DNA of 64,000 bases from Terramyces sp. JEL0728 (taxonomy: Eukaryota > Chytridiomycota > Chytridiomycetes > Rhizophydiales > Terramycetaceae): positions 1-64,000 of the forward strand of contig JADIIU010000024.1 of NCBI GenBank assembly GCA_027603945.1, in the 5' to 3' direction. Below the pieces are notes generated by a model. The model did no database searches, was not told the DNA's origin, and saw only the letters and a program-made list of their open reading frames with translations. Below, piece after piece: positions 20,773 to 32,260 of this stretch. A program made the translations under genes and the position numbers. Within the stretch, counting starts at the first letter, position 1, and every line of letters begins with the position of its first letter.

Positions 20773-22782
20773 TTATTGAGTAAAGTTTCTTTCCAAGCAG
20801 TAGTAATCTGCTGTCACCGGATTGAAAAAGTTGTTTGGTAATGGATCAGTAATACCAAATTGAATCAACGTAATAGTCAAAATAGCAAATGCAGTACCGG
20901 AATCTAAAGCAATAGACAAGATAAAGTTGTACTTTGTCCACCATTCATTCTTGTACTTGAAAATGAGTTTGTTGAAGATAAAGTTGAGCAAGAATGGCAC
21001 AACAATGAAGGCTTGGTTGGCAGCAGTGTAGTTTTGTTGAGTTAATAGTGGAAGGTTAAACAAGTGCCAGTTCTTGGAAGGATATAACTTGTTGCAAATC
21101 CATGGAATGAATGGAACTACAATGCCAATAATGAACCCAGACATCAATGAGAAATAAGGAGAGTCTGGACCAAAGAATCTTGCTGGCCCGATAGCACCCC
21201 AGATACCCCCAGCATTTGTAAAGGTACCGTAACTAGGGGTTGGATCCCATTGGTTCTTGTTATGGAGAAACTGTTCAGCTAAACCTTCTTCAGCCCAAAT
21301 AGCCACTGCATTATTGCAAACTGCTCCAATAAAAGTACCAATTGATTGGGAAATAAACATATAAACAGGTGCGATAGCCATGTAGTGACCCATCTTCAAA
21401 TCAGAAGAAAGAGACAATGCTTGAACAACCAAGTTGTAACCCAAAGATTTGAAGCACATTACGCCAACAATATCACCTGGAATGATCAAACCAATCAGGA
21501 ATTCAGTGAGGACGTTGATACCCATTTGCTGTCCAGAAATCCCTTGAATGATACCGATTGGAATAGTGTAAATAACACCCAAAGCAATTGCAAAGATGGT
21601 GGCCCACCATTTCATCTTGAAAGCAGTAACCAAACCAGAAACAAGTAAAACTATAGAGAAGAAAGCCAAGTATCCCATATAAAACCAATCTGGAACTTCC
21701 TTGTATTGTCTCATACGAACATTCAAAGGATCTTCGTCTGAATTTTCCAACTGTTGGAATGCTTCTTTGGCTTGTTTGTAAATATCCTTTCCGTACCACA
21801 AACCAACATGAGCAAATAGTGCGGTAATGTTGATGAAGGAGGTAAAGTAAGCAACAGCAAAGGCAGGAGAAAGGTGGAATGGTTTAGCGGCTTCGTAATA
21901 GTCGACGTTCAAAGTTAAATCTGAATTCAATAGCGGAGCTTGAATCTCAACAACACCGCCAGTTCTGTTGAAAATATCGACAGAGTTGATATATGGGAAT
22001 GGATCTTCGTCCTTTGTAGATGTTCCCCATCCCTGTTGAGCTTGAGACAAATATCCACCTTGGACATTAAATGGATTTGTGTAGTATACAATTGGACCAA
22101 TGATCCAAGTCCAGAAAGCATAACCACCGAAATAGTTTAATGAAGCCCAAAATGGAGTTGCAAGTGGAATTTGTCCAGAGATAACTGACCAATCAAAGGT
22201 GATTGAAAGTAAACCAGCTCCTTCGCCTCTTGAACTAGATCCTAAGATCTTCATTGTTCTGCCACTACCAAACCAACATGCAACAGAAACAGTAGCAAGG
22301 AAAGGAGCGAAATACAATGGGAGCCATTCATAGATAAAGATGAATGCCAGGATAATCCAGAAAAAGTTGAATCTGGACATGGTGTATCTGGAGTTGGTGT
22401 TCGTTTCTTCCTTATTTTCGTGGAAAGAGTTTAGCAACGCAACAGTTGGTAGGACACCAGGCCACAACATTGCTGCTGGTTTGATCAAGAAACGTCGGGT
22501 TAATCCTGCAACGCCGTAGCCAATGAACTGAGTGGAGATGACCCACTGGATAGAGTTCCAGAAATTGATGCTTCTGTCGCCCATAAATTGCAACCATCTT
22601 TGACCTACAACGTTATCTACTCCAGTTGGCAAACCACCTGCAGCATTGGCAATAATACTAATCAAAGCGTGTTCCTTTACAGTAAACGGACCTGGGTTGA
22701 GAGACATTCCGAGAATCGAGACATCTGGTAACACGGCAGCTAAAAAGATACCCATTGGGTAACTGAGCAAAATAGAAAGTGC
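20773..22782 (-). pseudogene. OPT-family oligopeptide transporter, 5'-truncated copy
   Basis: Proton-coupled peptide/metal-chelate importer of the OPT family. 669 residues remain, beginning abruptly at ALSILLSYPMG and including the family motif NPGPFTVKEHALI and many TM helices, through to the natural C-terminus (TADYYCLERNFTQ). About 95 N-terminal residues (acidic tail, DDPSTPAFT motif, TM1) are missing. At 22782/22783 the sequence switches directly to the 3' part of a second OPT copy in another frame. The copies are about 97% identical, but two patches (around 22180-22300) differ more strongly. Either a real deletion or an assembly collapse. Confidence 0.8.
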
Positions 22783-24883
22783 AGTTGTACTTTGCCCACC
22801 ATTCATTCTTGTACTTGAAAATGAGTTTGTTGAAGATAAAGTTGAGCAAGAATGGCACAACAATGAAGGCTTGGTTGGCAGCAGTGTAGTTTTGTTGAGT
22901 TAATAGTGGAAGGTTGAACAAGTGCCAGTTCTTGGAAGGATATAACTTGTTGCAAATCCATGGAATGAATGGAACTACAATGCCAATAATGAACCCGGAC
23001 ATCAATGAGAAATAAGGAGAGTCTGGACCAAAGAATCTTGCTGGCCCAATAGCTCCCCAGATACCTCCAGCATTTGTAAAGGTACCGTAACTAGGGGTTG
23101 GATCCCATTGGTTCTTGTTATGGAGAAACTGTTCAGCTAAACCTTCTTCAGCCCAAATAGCCACTGCATTATTGCAAACTGCTCCAATAAAAGTACCAAT
23201 TGATTGGGAAATAAACATATAAACAGGTGCGATAGCCATGTAGTGACCCATCTTCAAATCAGAAGAAAGAGACAATGCTTGAACAACCAAGTTGTAACCC
23301 AAAGATTTGAAGCACATTACGCCAACAATATCACCTGGAATGATCAAACCAATCAGGAATTCAGTGAGGACGTTGATACCCATTTGCTGTCCAGAAATCC
23401 CTTGAATGATACCGATTGGAATAGTGTAAATAACACCCAAAGCAATTGCAAAGATGGTGGCCCACCATTTCATCTTGAAAGCAGTAACCAAACCAGAAAC
23501 AAGTAAAACTATAGAGAAGAAAGCCAAGTATACCATATAAAACCAATCTGGAACTTCCTTGTATTGTCTCATACGAACATTCAAAGGATCTTGGTCTGAA
23601 TTTTCCAATTGTTGGAATGCTTCTTTGGCTTGTTTGTAAATATCCTTTCCATACCACAAACCAACATGAGCAAACAGTGCGGTAATGTTGATGAAGGAGG
23701 TAAAGTAAGCAACAGCAAAGGCAGGAGAAAGGTGGAACGGTTTAGCGGCTTCGTAATAGTCGACGTTCAAAGTTAAATCTGCTTTCAATAGTGGAGCCTG
23801 AATTTCAACAATACCTCCAGTTCTGTTGAAGATATCGACAGAGTTGATATATGGAAATGGATCTTCATCCTTTGTAGATGTTCCCCATCCTTGTTGAGCT
23901 TGAGACAAGTATCCACCTTGGACATTAAATGGATTTGTGTAGTATACAATTGGGCCAATGATCCAAGTCCAGAAAGCATAACCACCGAAATAGTTTAATG
24001 AAGCCCAAAATGGAGTTGCAAGTGGAACTTGCCCAGAGATGACTGACCAGTCCAATGTCAAGGCAAACAAGCCAGCTCCTTCACCGCCAGAGCTTGATCC
24101 TAAGATCTTCATTGTCCTGCCACTACCAAACCAACAAGCGATAGATACTGTTCCCAAGACTGGTGCAAAATACAATGGGAGCCATTCATAGATAAAGATG
24201 AATGCCAAGATAATCCAGAAAAAGTTGAATCTGGACATGGTGTATCTGGAGTTGGTATTCGTTTCTTCCTTATTTTCGTGGAAAGAGTTTAGCAACGCAA
24301 CAGTTGGTAAGACACCAGGCCACAACATCGCTGCTGGTTTGATCAAGAAACGTCTAGTTAATCCTGCAACACCGTAGCCAATGAACTGAGTAGAGATGAC
24401 CCACTGGATAGAGTTCCAGAAATTGATACTTCTGTCGCCCATAAATTGCAACCATCTTTGACCTACAACGTTATCTACTCCAGTTGGCAAACCACCTGCA
24501 GCGTTGGCAATAATACTAATCAAAGCGTGTTCCTTTACAGTAAACGGACCTGGGTTGAGAGACATCCCGAGAATCGAGACATCTGGTAACACAGCAGCTA
24601 AAAAGATACCCATTGGGTAACTGAGCAAAATAGAAAGTGCGTTTGGAATGACAAAGTAATTCGCACGGAATGAAAACAGCGCATTGCTGACACCATAAAA
24701 TACAGCCCAGATAGCTCCTAATAAAATAACTCTTAGGGTGAAAGCTGGGGTGCTTGGGTCGTCTTGTAAATCGACAACACCTTTAGTCCAATCAAAAGCA
24801 GCTTCTTCGTCTTGCAATTCTGCATCGTCAAGGTCCTTGATTTCTGCTTCTAAATCTTGTACTGCCTTTTCTTTGGCGTCCAT
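22658..24883 (-). CDS. OPT-family oligopeptide transporter, 3'-truncated copy
   Basis: Starts at MDAKEKAVQDLEAEI (ATG 24883; the frame is open further up to 25072). It has the fungal OPT N-terminus (DDPSTPAFTLRV) and NPGPFTVKEHALI, with all but the last TM segment. Homology ends at KYKNEWWAKYN (22783). After this the frame continues out of register in the neighbouring copy to a chance stop at 22658, so the last about 50 residues of a normal OPT protein are replaced. Together with the copy at 20773 it holds a complete transporter, which suggests one deletion between tandem genes. Activity of the shortened protein is doubtful. Confidence 0.8.
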   Translation of the reverse strand: MDAKEKAVQDLEAEIKDLDDAELQDEEAAFDWTKGVVDLQDDPSTPAFTLRVILLGAIWAVFYGVSNALFSFRANYFVIPNALSILLSYPMGIFLAAVLPDVSILGMSLNPGPFTVKEHALISIIANAAGGLPTGVDNVVGQRWLQFMGDRSINFWNSIQWVISTQFIGYGVAGLTRRFLIKPAAMLWPGVLPTVALLNSFHENKEETNTNSRYTMSRFNFFWIILAFIFIYEWLPLYFAPVLGTVSIACWFGSGRTMKILGSSSGGEGAGLFALTLDWSVISGQVPLATPFWASLNYFGGYAFWTWIIGPIVYYTNPFNVQGGYLSQAQQGWGTSTKDEDPFPYINSVDIFNRTGGIVEIQAPLLKADLTLNVDYYEAAKPFHLSPAFAVAYFTSFINITALFAHVGLWYGKDIYKQAKEAFQQLENSDQDPLNVRMRQYKEVPDWFYMVYLAFFSIVLLVSGLVTAFKMKWWATIFAIALGVIYTIPIGIIQGISGQQMGINVLTEFLIGLIIPGDIVGVMCFKSLGYNLVVQALSLSSDLKMGHYMAIAPVYMFISQSIGTFIGAVCNNAVAIWAEEGLAEQFLHNKNQWDPTPSYGTFTNAGGIWGAIGPARFFGPDSPYFSLMSGFIIGIVVPFIPWICNKLYPSKNWHLFNLPLLTQQNYTAANQAFIVVPFLLNFIFNKLIFKYKNEWWAKYNCTFYFAQLPNGYLFSCRVTRCLDSRNVSQPRSVYCKGTRFD

Positions 24884-24981
24884 GTTATCAACCAGCCGTT
24901 CTTTAGTCCTTTTTAAGTGTTTAATGCAGGTCCCTCTCGTTGGGCTTTCCATGTGCTCCCGCCGCAGTAGATTAGCTTTTT

Positions 24982-25360
24982 TTGTTGCACACATTGCAGA
25001 GTACAAGTACAATCTCTCCTGCGCTACTCCAGCTGCTCCAGAATAAATTCTTTGAAATTTGTTTATTTGCAACTGCTCTGCCAGTCGTTTCTATTGCTGT
25101 TTTCGAATGGTACAAATTAAAGTGTCCCCCGCCAAGAGTCAATGGACAAAAGCACAAGATGGATACAAGCATCCCCGAGGGTACAAGGAACTGAATTAGC
25201 TACACAGAATTCCATTGGATGCACAAAGCTCTTGCGGTGTTATTCCTTCAACTACCACCAAAGAGATACTCCTGTAAAGGCAGAACTTTTAGAAACACCT
25301 GCATTTGTACGACATTACACCTTCCTGTTTGGAAATATTCTTCCTAAATTATCTACTTAG
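24982..25360 (+). CDS. Possible small membrane protein gene with a 19-nt intron
   Basis: An open frame (FFEICLFATALPVVSIAVFE, then a PPPRVNGQKHK segment) joins through a well-formed 19-nt intron (25181-25199) to a second open frame ending at 25360 (...VRHYTFLFGNILPKLST). One TM helix near the start. No ATG is evident at the 5' end, which lies in the divergent OPT promoter, so an upstream exon may be missing from my model. I do not recognise it. Confidence 0.3.
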
Positions 25361-25489
25361 GAAGAACACCACGACTTGTATCCTATGCGATTGCTTGGCT
25401 GTTTGAATTCCACCATGGTTTATGTGGAATTGCTGCAGCGCAAGGTACTGCAAAATACAATTAACCTGCATTCATTCTAATTATCTTTA

Positions 25490-28400
25490 TTAAAGCAAAT
25501 GGCCAAACAGGAACACTAGGCCAGCAAATGTCCAAACCATGTGAAATATCCTAATAACCGTCCATGATGCAGATATAACACTAAGGAGCAGTTTGATATT
25601 TGCAATACACGCAACTGCTAATGCAATTGAAATGTACTTGTCAATCTCTGGAGAGAACATTGAAGTGGTATGGTTTGCCACGAGTGTTGAAGGTGTTAAT
25701 GGGATTTCTTCCCACTGCTGTACCTCTTTAGTTGGATTTGATGGAGATGCTGGTTCAGGACTGGAGCTATCCTCTGGCTCCTGTCTTGTAATAGGAGGGA
25801 ACGATAGAGGTGAAGGTCTGTATAGTGGTTTGGAGGCCGTCCTGGAATTAGGTCTATATGATGGAGGCGCTTGACTTTGAGGTTGATTAGAGCTTGGGAA
25901 ATCTTCTTTCGAGAGCGAATCAATTAGGTCAGACATCCGGTTGGAATCGTAAGTTGGTGAAATGTTTCTTGGTATTGGTTGAACGATTGCTGGTGAGTTG
26001 GCAGGTATGTTTGGCAATGGAATTGTAGGAGGTAGATAGGAGTAGTTGTCTATGAAATCCTCAGTCGCATCATTCAAGTTTACCAGCAAGTTGTTTGTGT
26101 CTGACGGTGGTGAATTTGTAGGAGACTTTTTAAAGCTAAACTTTTCAAAAACTGGCGATTCAATGATGGTATCTGAAGAAGAAGCACCAGAGGAATACGT
26201 CACATCAGTTTGGATAGACAAGTGCTTTTCATGATTCTGTTGATCTTCGTGAAATTCAATATGATCAACTGAAGTGACAAATTTCCATTCTGAAAAAGTA
26301 GGTTCAACCGGCGATTCGAATCGGTCGATAATTTCAACTATGAGATCATTTTCGGTATTTTCGATAATATGGATTTTGGATTCTTCTTTGGACTCTGAAG
26401 CGAGTTGGAGTGAGCGGAGGATATCAACCGGAAAGGTATTGCGGTAATTTTCTTCTGGAGGAGGATTTTTTACCATGTTCAATAGATTAGAAATTCTATC
26501 CAAATGGTGGGCTAGTTGCTCATGTTGAGTGTATTCTTCATAACTCAAGCTGTCATCTTCATCTGGAGTCCCGGTGCTAAATGCAAAGTCTTCTTTAGTA
26601 GTGCTAGCAACGGATATTTGTTCTGGTATTGGTCTGGAGAACTCTTTCAAAATTTCGCGAGTTGCATGCAAAGATGGACTGCTGTTTGATGAAACCACAG
26701 ATTCTTCAAAAGAGACTTTTTCATTCATCAGCAATTCATCTGGGAGGAAATCGGGAATTTGTTCAAGCACCATCTTTTCAATATCTGTAGAGATTTCAAT
26801 TTTTACCACACTCAATTCTTCCATATCCTCCAGTTGGACCCTTTCTTCTTCAGCAACTGTTTCTGGTAGAATTTCTTCAAGGTAGTCGTCGAATACATCT
26901 TCAACTAATTTTTGGGCCAGCACCTGTTCTTGGTCTTTTTCTGCCTTGTACTTTTCCATCATCATGGTACGTTCAGGTAGAATATCATCCAGACTTTCAC
27001 CAAATATTTCCAATTCAAGCTTGTGCGAAAGGGCTGTATTGTATGGCGAATCAATACCATCTACTGTTAGAATCAGCCTACCAATTAATGCATCTAGCCT
27101 GTACAGGTTTTCCGCGAATCTTGAAGCCTCTTGCTTCAGTGCATCGATAAATTGTTCATTATAATGAGAGCTTTTGGCATATCTACTCAGATCAGCCAAT
27201 TCCGATTCAAACTCTAATTCGGTATGATGAAAGTGTGCAACAATCTCTCGGCGAGCTACTGCGCTACTTCTCTTGGAAGAGAAAGCAGTAGTATTTGCAC
27301 TTTGGCTTCCTCCTAAATACTCGGTATTGGCGTCGTATATGTTTGCATTTACATGTGCAATTTCAAATTCATCATTGGAATCAAAATCTGAACTATTTTC
27401 TGCTTGCACAGGCATGACCACAGTCGGAGCGACTTTGTATCCTACATGATCTGCAATACCCTTTGCCAGAGCTCCTGAATGGTTGATGGTCGCAATATCC
27501 TTTGCTTTTACTTCAGGAATAAAATCATGCTCTGGTAATTCAAACACAGAAGCAGAGACTGCCGGAAGAATATCTTTTTCAAGTCTTGATACCTCCTTTT
27601 CCTCAGAGGCATTTTCGATTATCTCCACCAAAAATTCAGGAAATTTGTCAATATGGATAGTTTCGTTAATCGCCTGCTCGTTTTCTTTGCTGATTAGCAT
27701 TTCGATTTCCAAATCCTTTTTCAATTGTCCAAGTTTTTCTTCTGCTTTCATTTCCATTTCCTGTATACGAATTTCCTCTTGATTTTCAGCGTTGATTCCA
27801 AGTTCTTGAGATAAATCGTAAGGGAAGCTTGCAGCAAATTGAATATCTCTTACATGTGCCCCAGAAGTTTCTTGAGCTTTATTCATTGCAAGCTCATTTC
27901 CTCTGGTTGCAAACAATTCTTCATCCAGATCTTTCCTTAGTTGAGCCAATTGAATTTCTGCTTCTATTTCCAAATTTTGCAGTTTTAATGCTTCAAGATT
28001 TTCAGCTTCAATTCTGATTTGCTCTGCCAATTCTTGAGGAATGTACGCTTGGGAAATGATTGCAGTTTCATCAGCAGATGCGACATCTATACTTTGCAAC
28101 TTTACCGCCTCTTGATTTTCAGCTCCCAATTTGATTTCTTTAGCCAATTCCTCGGAAATAGGTTCCACTATTTCACTGATTGCGTTTTCATTTTCCTCTG
28201 TTACTCGCAGTTCCACAGCCAATGTTTCCCTGAGCATTTGCAACTCTGCCTCTGCATTAATTTCTAATTCTTGCAGTTTAACAGCTTCTTGATTCTCAGC
28301 GTCAATTCCAAGTGCTTCAGCAATATCTGCTGGAATACATTCGACCATAGCTTTTCCGTTTTCTTCAGCAATCTGCTTTTCCTTGTCCAGCTCCAGCTTT

Positions 28401-29379
28401 AATTTTTCCAATTCTAACTGATTTTGAAGTTCCATTTCCTGAAGCTTAACAGCTTCTCGATTTTCCGCATCTAATCTAATCTCTTTGGCTAGTTGTTCAG
28501 GTATATCATCAGTTTCTTTAACTACAGATTCAACTTCTGCTGGATATTCTGCAATTGGAATACTAGTGAATTGAATGCTAGTTTAGTTAATAAATACTCT
28601 TTGCTGTAATCATACTCGGTAATACTCTGATTCGACATTATTTTATACACTTGTTGAATATCTATGGAGTGCTCTGTGCCTTGGCAAAATCGAGTACAAA
28701 TTACAATATAATTAAATGTTCCGTCCTGATTCGTAATAGTAGGAAGCGTTGGATCAACCTGATAGTGGTCGTCAACAACGAATTTGAAAAAACACAAATC
28801 ACCATGCGCAAGAGTTGTTTCGGTGAAGCAAACAAATATGGTAGTGACTGAATCATAGAATAACTGGATTGGTCTCTGCCAGTCATTGAATGAGCCCCAG
28901 ACAGACACTGATTCCCCGCCATATCTTATAAGTAACAAATTACCTCCAAGCAAAATAAATTGAAGTCTCGTTCTCCGTTTCCAAGCAATGCGTAGTGTAA
29001 TCCAGCGAGAGAGTATTCAATTCATTCATCGAAATTAATTCTTCTTCCTCCTCAAATAAATCCTGCGGTTGAAACACTTCATTAGATAACAGCACAAGAA
29101 TGTCTAGAGGGAGTAATCCCTGTTCGTTACTGCTTTGGTTTGTTCTAAATTAGCGATTAATTACCCATAGCAGTAGCCATTATTTACGCTAGTAACTTTA
29201 ACGACATCGCCCAGAGATACTTTTAATTGGCCAGTGTGATAGTAATCGCTTATCGCTACGTAGAAACCCGGCTGTTCTGGAATATGTTCTTTCTCATGAT
29301 CGCCCTGATCTTGTTGGAATTCGTCTTCCATCAGCTGATCGAGGGTAATCGTCTCTTCAACCATGTCGAGGGTATTCAT
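25490..29379 (-). CDS. SH3 + AMPK-type glycogen-binding domain protein with coiled-coil repeats and membrane hairpin
   Basis: 1276 aa after introns 29145-29164 (20 nt), 28925-28943 (19) and 28578-28597 (20). Residues about 35-95 are an SH3 domain (PGFYVAISDYYHTG...LGDVVKVT...GYCYG|TNQ). Residues about 130-220 are an AMPK1_CBM/CBM48-like beta-sandwich (SIYFAWRYGG..VSVWGSFNDW, CFFKFVVDDHYQVDPTLP). Then come five 50-65-residue repeats (P..LA.EI...AEN.EAVKLQ.LE) that are strongly helical, a disordered Pro/Ser region, and two C-terminal hydrophobic helices (TVIRIFHMVWTFAGLVFLFGH). Start chosen at ATG 29379, because the upstream extension begins with GTG. Founder-type member of a local family (37544, 41069, 42666). 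Possibly a glycogen-tethering membrane protein, by analogy to STBD1; inference only. Confidence 0.75.
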
Positions 29380-29831
29380 TTGAAACAAAGCAAAAAAAAT
29401 TAGTTTCACAAAATTTCAAAGTGTTTTTGATTGGAGAATTCTCAGGTTATTCTAGAATTCAGTCGCCATGATAATGTATTCACCTTTTAATTTCAGCTGT
29501 GCAAACAAGCAAATTTACTATTAGAAGATGGCTGCCTAATTACTGTTATCTGGGCTGCGTTCATTGACTTTCCTGTCTGCATCAAAGAGCCTGGTTTCGC
29601 CATACTTTTGATTGCTGTTTGGAGAGCAGAAAGCGCTTTAATTATCACAGTGCAGATTTATGTGACGTGATCAATGTTTCATTATCATAAATTTACAAGT
29701 CCTGTGATTAGAATCTAAAGAGTCCTGTCTATATGAATTCCCATCAATAAATTATCTATTGTGGATGGCGAATATTCAATTCATTGTCTTGTATTTGCTA
29801 TCAATTAGGCGGCGAAATATTTTCCTGCAAA
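29380..29831. other. Divergent promoter region between SH3-CBM gene and Lon
   Basis: No gene seen. Carries the promoters of both divergent genes. Confidence 0.4.
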
Positions 29832-32247
29832 ATGGTTGAAATCGAGATTCCAAACAAACTGATTGTAATACCGACAAACACCAAAATCATACTCCCGGGA
29901 ATAATATCACGCATTGCTATTCCGCATAAAAGCATCATCGATGATATATCTGATGAATCACCCTTCCTGGTTATTTTACCATTGAAAACCCCTGGCAAAA
30001 GCAAATCAATGGAATTGTATGAAGGAAAGGATATCGCTGCCAAAGATTTTTTCGGGTACGGGGTAGTAGTAAAGATTGTTGATTACAGAGTTGTCAACAA
30101 ACAAAATGTATTTACGATTGAAGGTACAATTTATTAAACATCCAGGTCTCGCTAGGGTAGAAATATTGACTATTGAAAAGAAATCCTACTATACAGCAAG
30201 AGTAAAGTTCATCAAAGAACCAGAGCTTGAAAATAGTGTGGAATTGCAAGGCACAATCGAAGCATTCAAGATTCTCACAAACGAATTGCTGGATGCGCTA
30301 AAGCAACTTAATTTGCCTCCAAATGTTTTGAAACAAGTTCGCAAGATGTTGGATTCTACAGCAACCAGTCAATTATCAGATCTGATTATTTCAATGATTG
30401 ATTCTTCTTATCAAGAAAAGCTAGATATATTGGCAACCATCGATTTGAAACAACGACTATTGAAAACTTTGGAGCTGATCAAACGACAATTGCAAGTTTT
30501 CAAAATTTCGCAGCAATTATCGCATTCTGTTGAAGATAAACTGGGTTCTAAACAAAGAGAATATCTACTGCGCAATCAGGTAACTTTTCTTAATTCAGTT
30601 GGAGGCAATCAAAAAAGAATTGGGAGAGGACGATTCTGATGATGAGCATACAGAATTGTTAAAAAAATTAAGTGGATTGGAATTACCAGCTCAAACCAGG
30701 AAAGTGATCGACACTGAGATCAAGCGATTAAAGCGAATGAATCCTAATATGGCTGAATACCAAGTGGCAAGGAACTACTTGGATACAATTTTAGAGCTAC
30801 CTTGGGCTAAATCTAAACAGGCAGAGATTGATATAACCAGAGCAAGGAAGATTCTTGATGCGGATCATTACGGATTGCCGAAAATCAAACAAAGAATTAT
30901 TGAATACCTCTCAATACTAAAACTGGTTCCTGCGAAACCTCCAATTCTACTTTTAGCTGGAGCGCCTGGGGTTGGCAAAACCAGTCTAGGCAAATCTATC
31001 GCGAATGCTTTGAATAGAAAATTTTATAGGATATCGTTGGGAGGAGTGCGTGACGAATCAGAAATTAGGGGTCACAGAAAAACCTACATTGGATCGATGC
31101 CTGGAATCATTATTCAAGCGCTGAAAAGAACTGGAGTGTCTAATCCAGTTATCTTGCTTGATGAAATTGACAAATTAAGCAAGGATCGTGGAGACCCTGC
31201 GTCAGCATTGTTGGAAGTGTTGGATCCTGAACAGAACCATACATTTGTAGATCATTACTTGAATGTGCAGTTTGATTTGTCGAACATTGTGTTTATAGCT
31301 ACGTGTAACGACACTTCCACCATTCCTCCCCCGCTGCTCGATAGAATGGAATTGGTGCAGTTATCAGGATACACTGTAGAGGAAAAATTGTCCATTGCAA
31401 AGAGATACTTGTTGCCAAAACAAATTAAACAGAATGGAGTGCAAGTTTCAATTTCAGACGAAATCCTTTTGGAAATTATTACGGGATATACTAGAGAAGC
31501 AGGAGTGCGTAATCTTGAAAGAGAAATTGGATCTGTATGCCGATATTTGGCTGTGCAATATACCGAGTCGCCCGAATACTATAAAAACAATGTGGATAGG
31601 GAAAAGCTGATTGATATCCTTGGGCCCGTAAAGTTTGAAAATGACATGGAGGAAAATGGAGTTGGGGTAGTTACTGGATTAGCGTATACCGCATTCGGCG
31701 GCAGTGTGTTATGTATTGAAGCTACTCAGTCCAAAGGGAAAGGCCGCTTAACTCTCACAGGCAATTAAATGTTAATATCCAGGCTCCTTAGGAGATGTAA
31801 TCAAAGAATCCTGCCAAATTGCCTTGTCATGGGTGAAATCAAACCAACAGCAACTAGGAATTGATATCAACGACAGTGATATTCATATCCACCTACCTGC
31901 GGGTGCAACTCCTAAAGACGGACCAAGGTACTGTTTTTTAACACAGTGCTGGAGTGACAATCATTACAGCTCTAGTGTCAATGTTCCAAAACCAGCCAAT
32001 ACATCCTTCGATTGCAATGACAGGCGAAGTTACCCTATCTGGTAAAGTGTTACCAGTTGGCGGTATTAAAGAAAAGGTGCTTGCAGCTCATCGTAATAGC
32101 ATCAAAAAAGTGTTGCTACCTGATAGAAACAAGAAGGACCTGCACGACGTTCCACTCAGCACACGCAATGATATTCAGTTTGTTTTCTGCAAAGATGTAT
32201 TCCAAGTATTAGAAGCAACTGGATTATACAATAAAGCAAAGTTGTGA
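29832..32247 (+). CDS. Lon protease, peroxisomal type
   Basis: ATP-dependent AAA+ serine protease for quality control of peroxisomal matrix proteins. 777 aa after introns 30124-30145 (22 nt), 30580-30598 (19), 31761-31782 (22, GC-AG) and 31928-31946 (19). The LON substrate domain begins at [14 protein letters not shown] with no mitochondrial presequence. Walker A is [11 protein letters not shown], Walker [11 protein letters not shown]. The proteolytic site DGPSAGV is created only by splicing, since the Ser codon is split AG|T by the last intron; the catalytic Lys follows in PVGGIKEK. The protein ends in AKL, a PTS1-type signal. The frame is open to a TTG at 29784, but ATG 29832 fits family starts. 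Confidence 0.93.
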
Positions 32248-32260
32248 ATTTCTACGTTTA

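Noticed and set aside
24738..25046. 102-aa plus-strand frame opposite the OPT start
   Set aside because: It lies antisense to the OPT N-terminus and its promoter; no intron of usual size and phase links it to the frame at 24982.
28522..28577. Alternative C-terminus of the CBM exon reading FNSLVFQLQNIQQ
   Set aside because: A perfect 20-nt intron at 28578-28597 connects the exon to the long coiled-coil frame instead.
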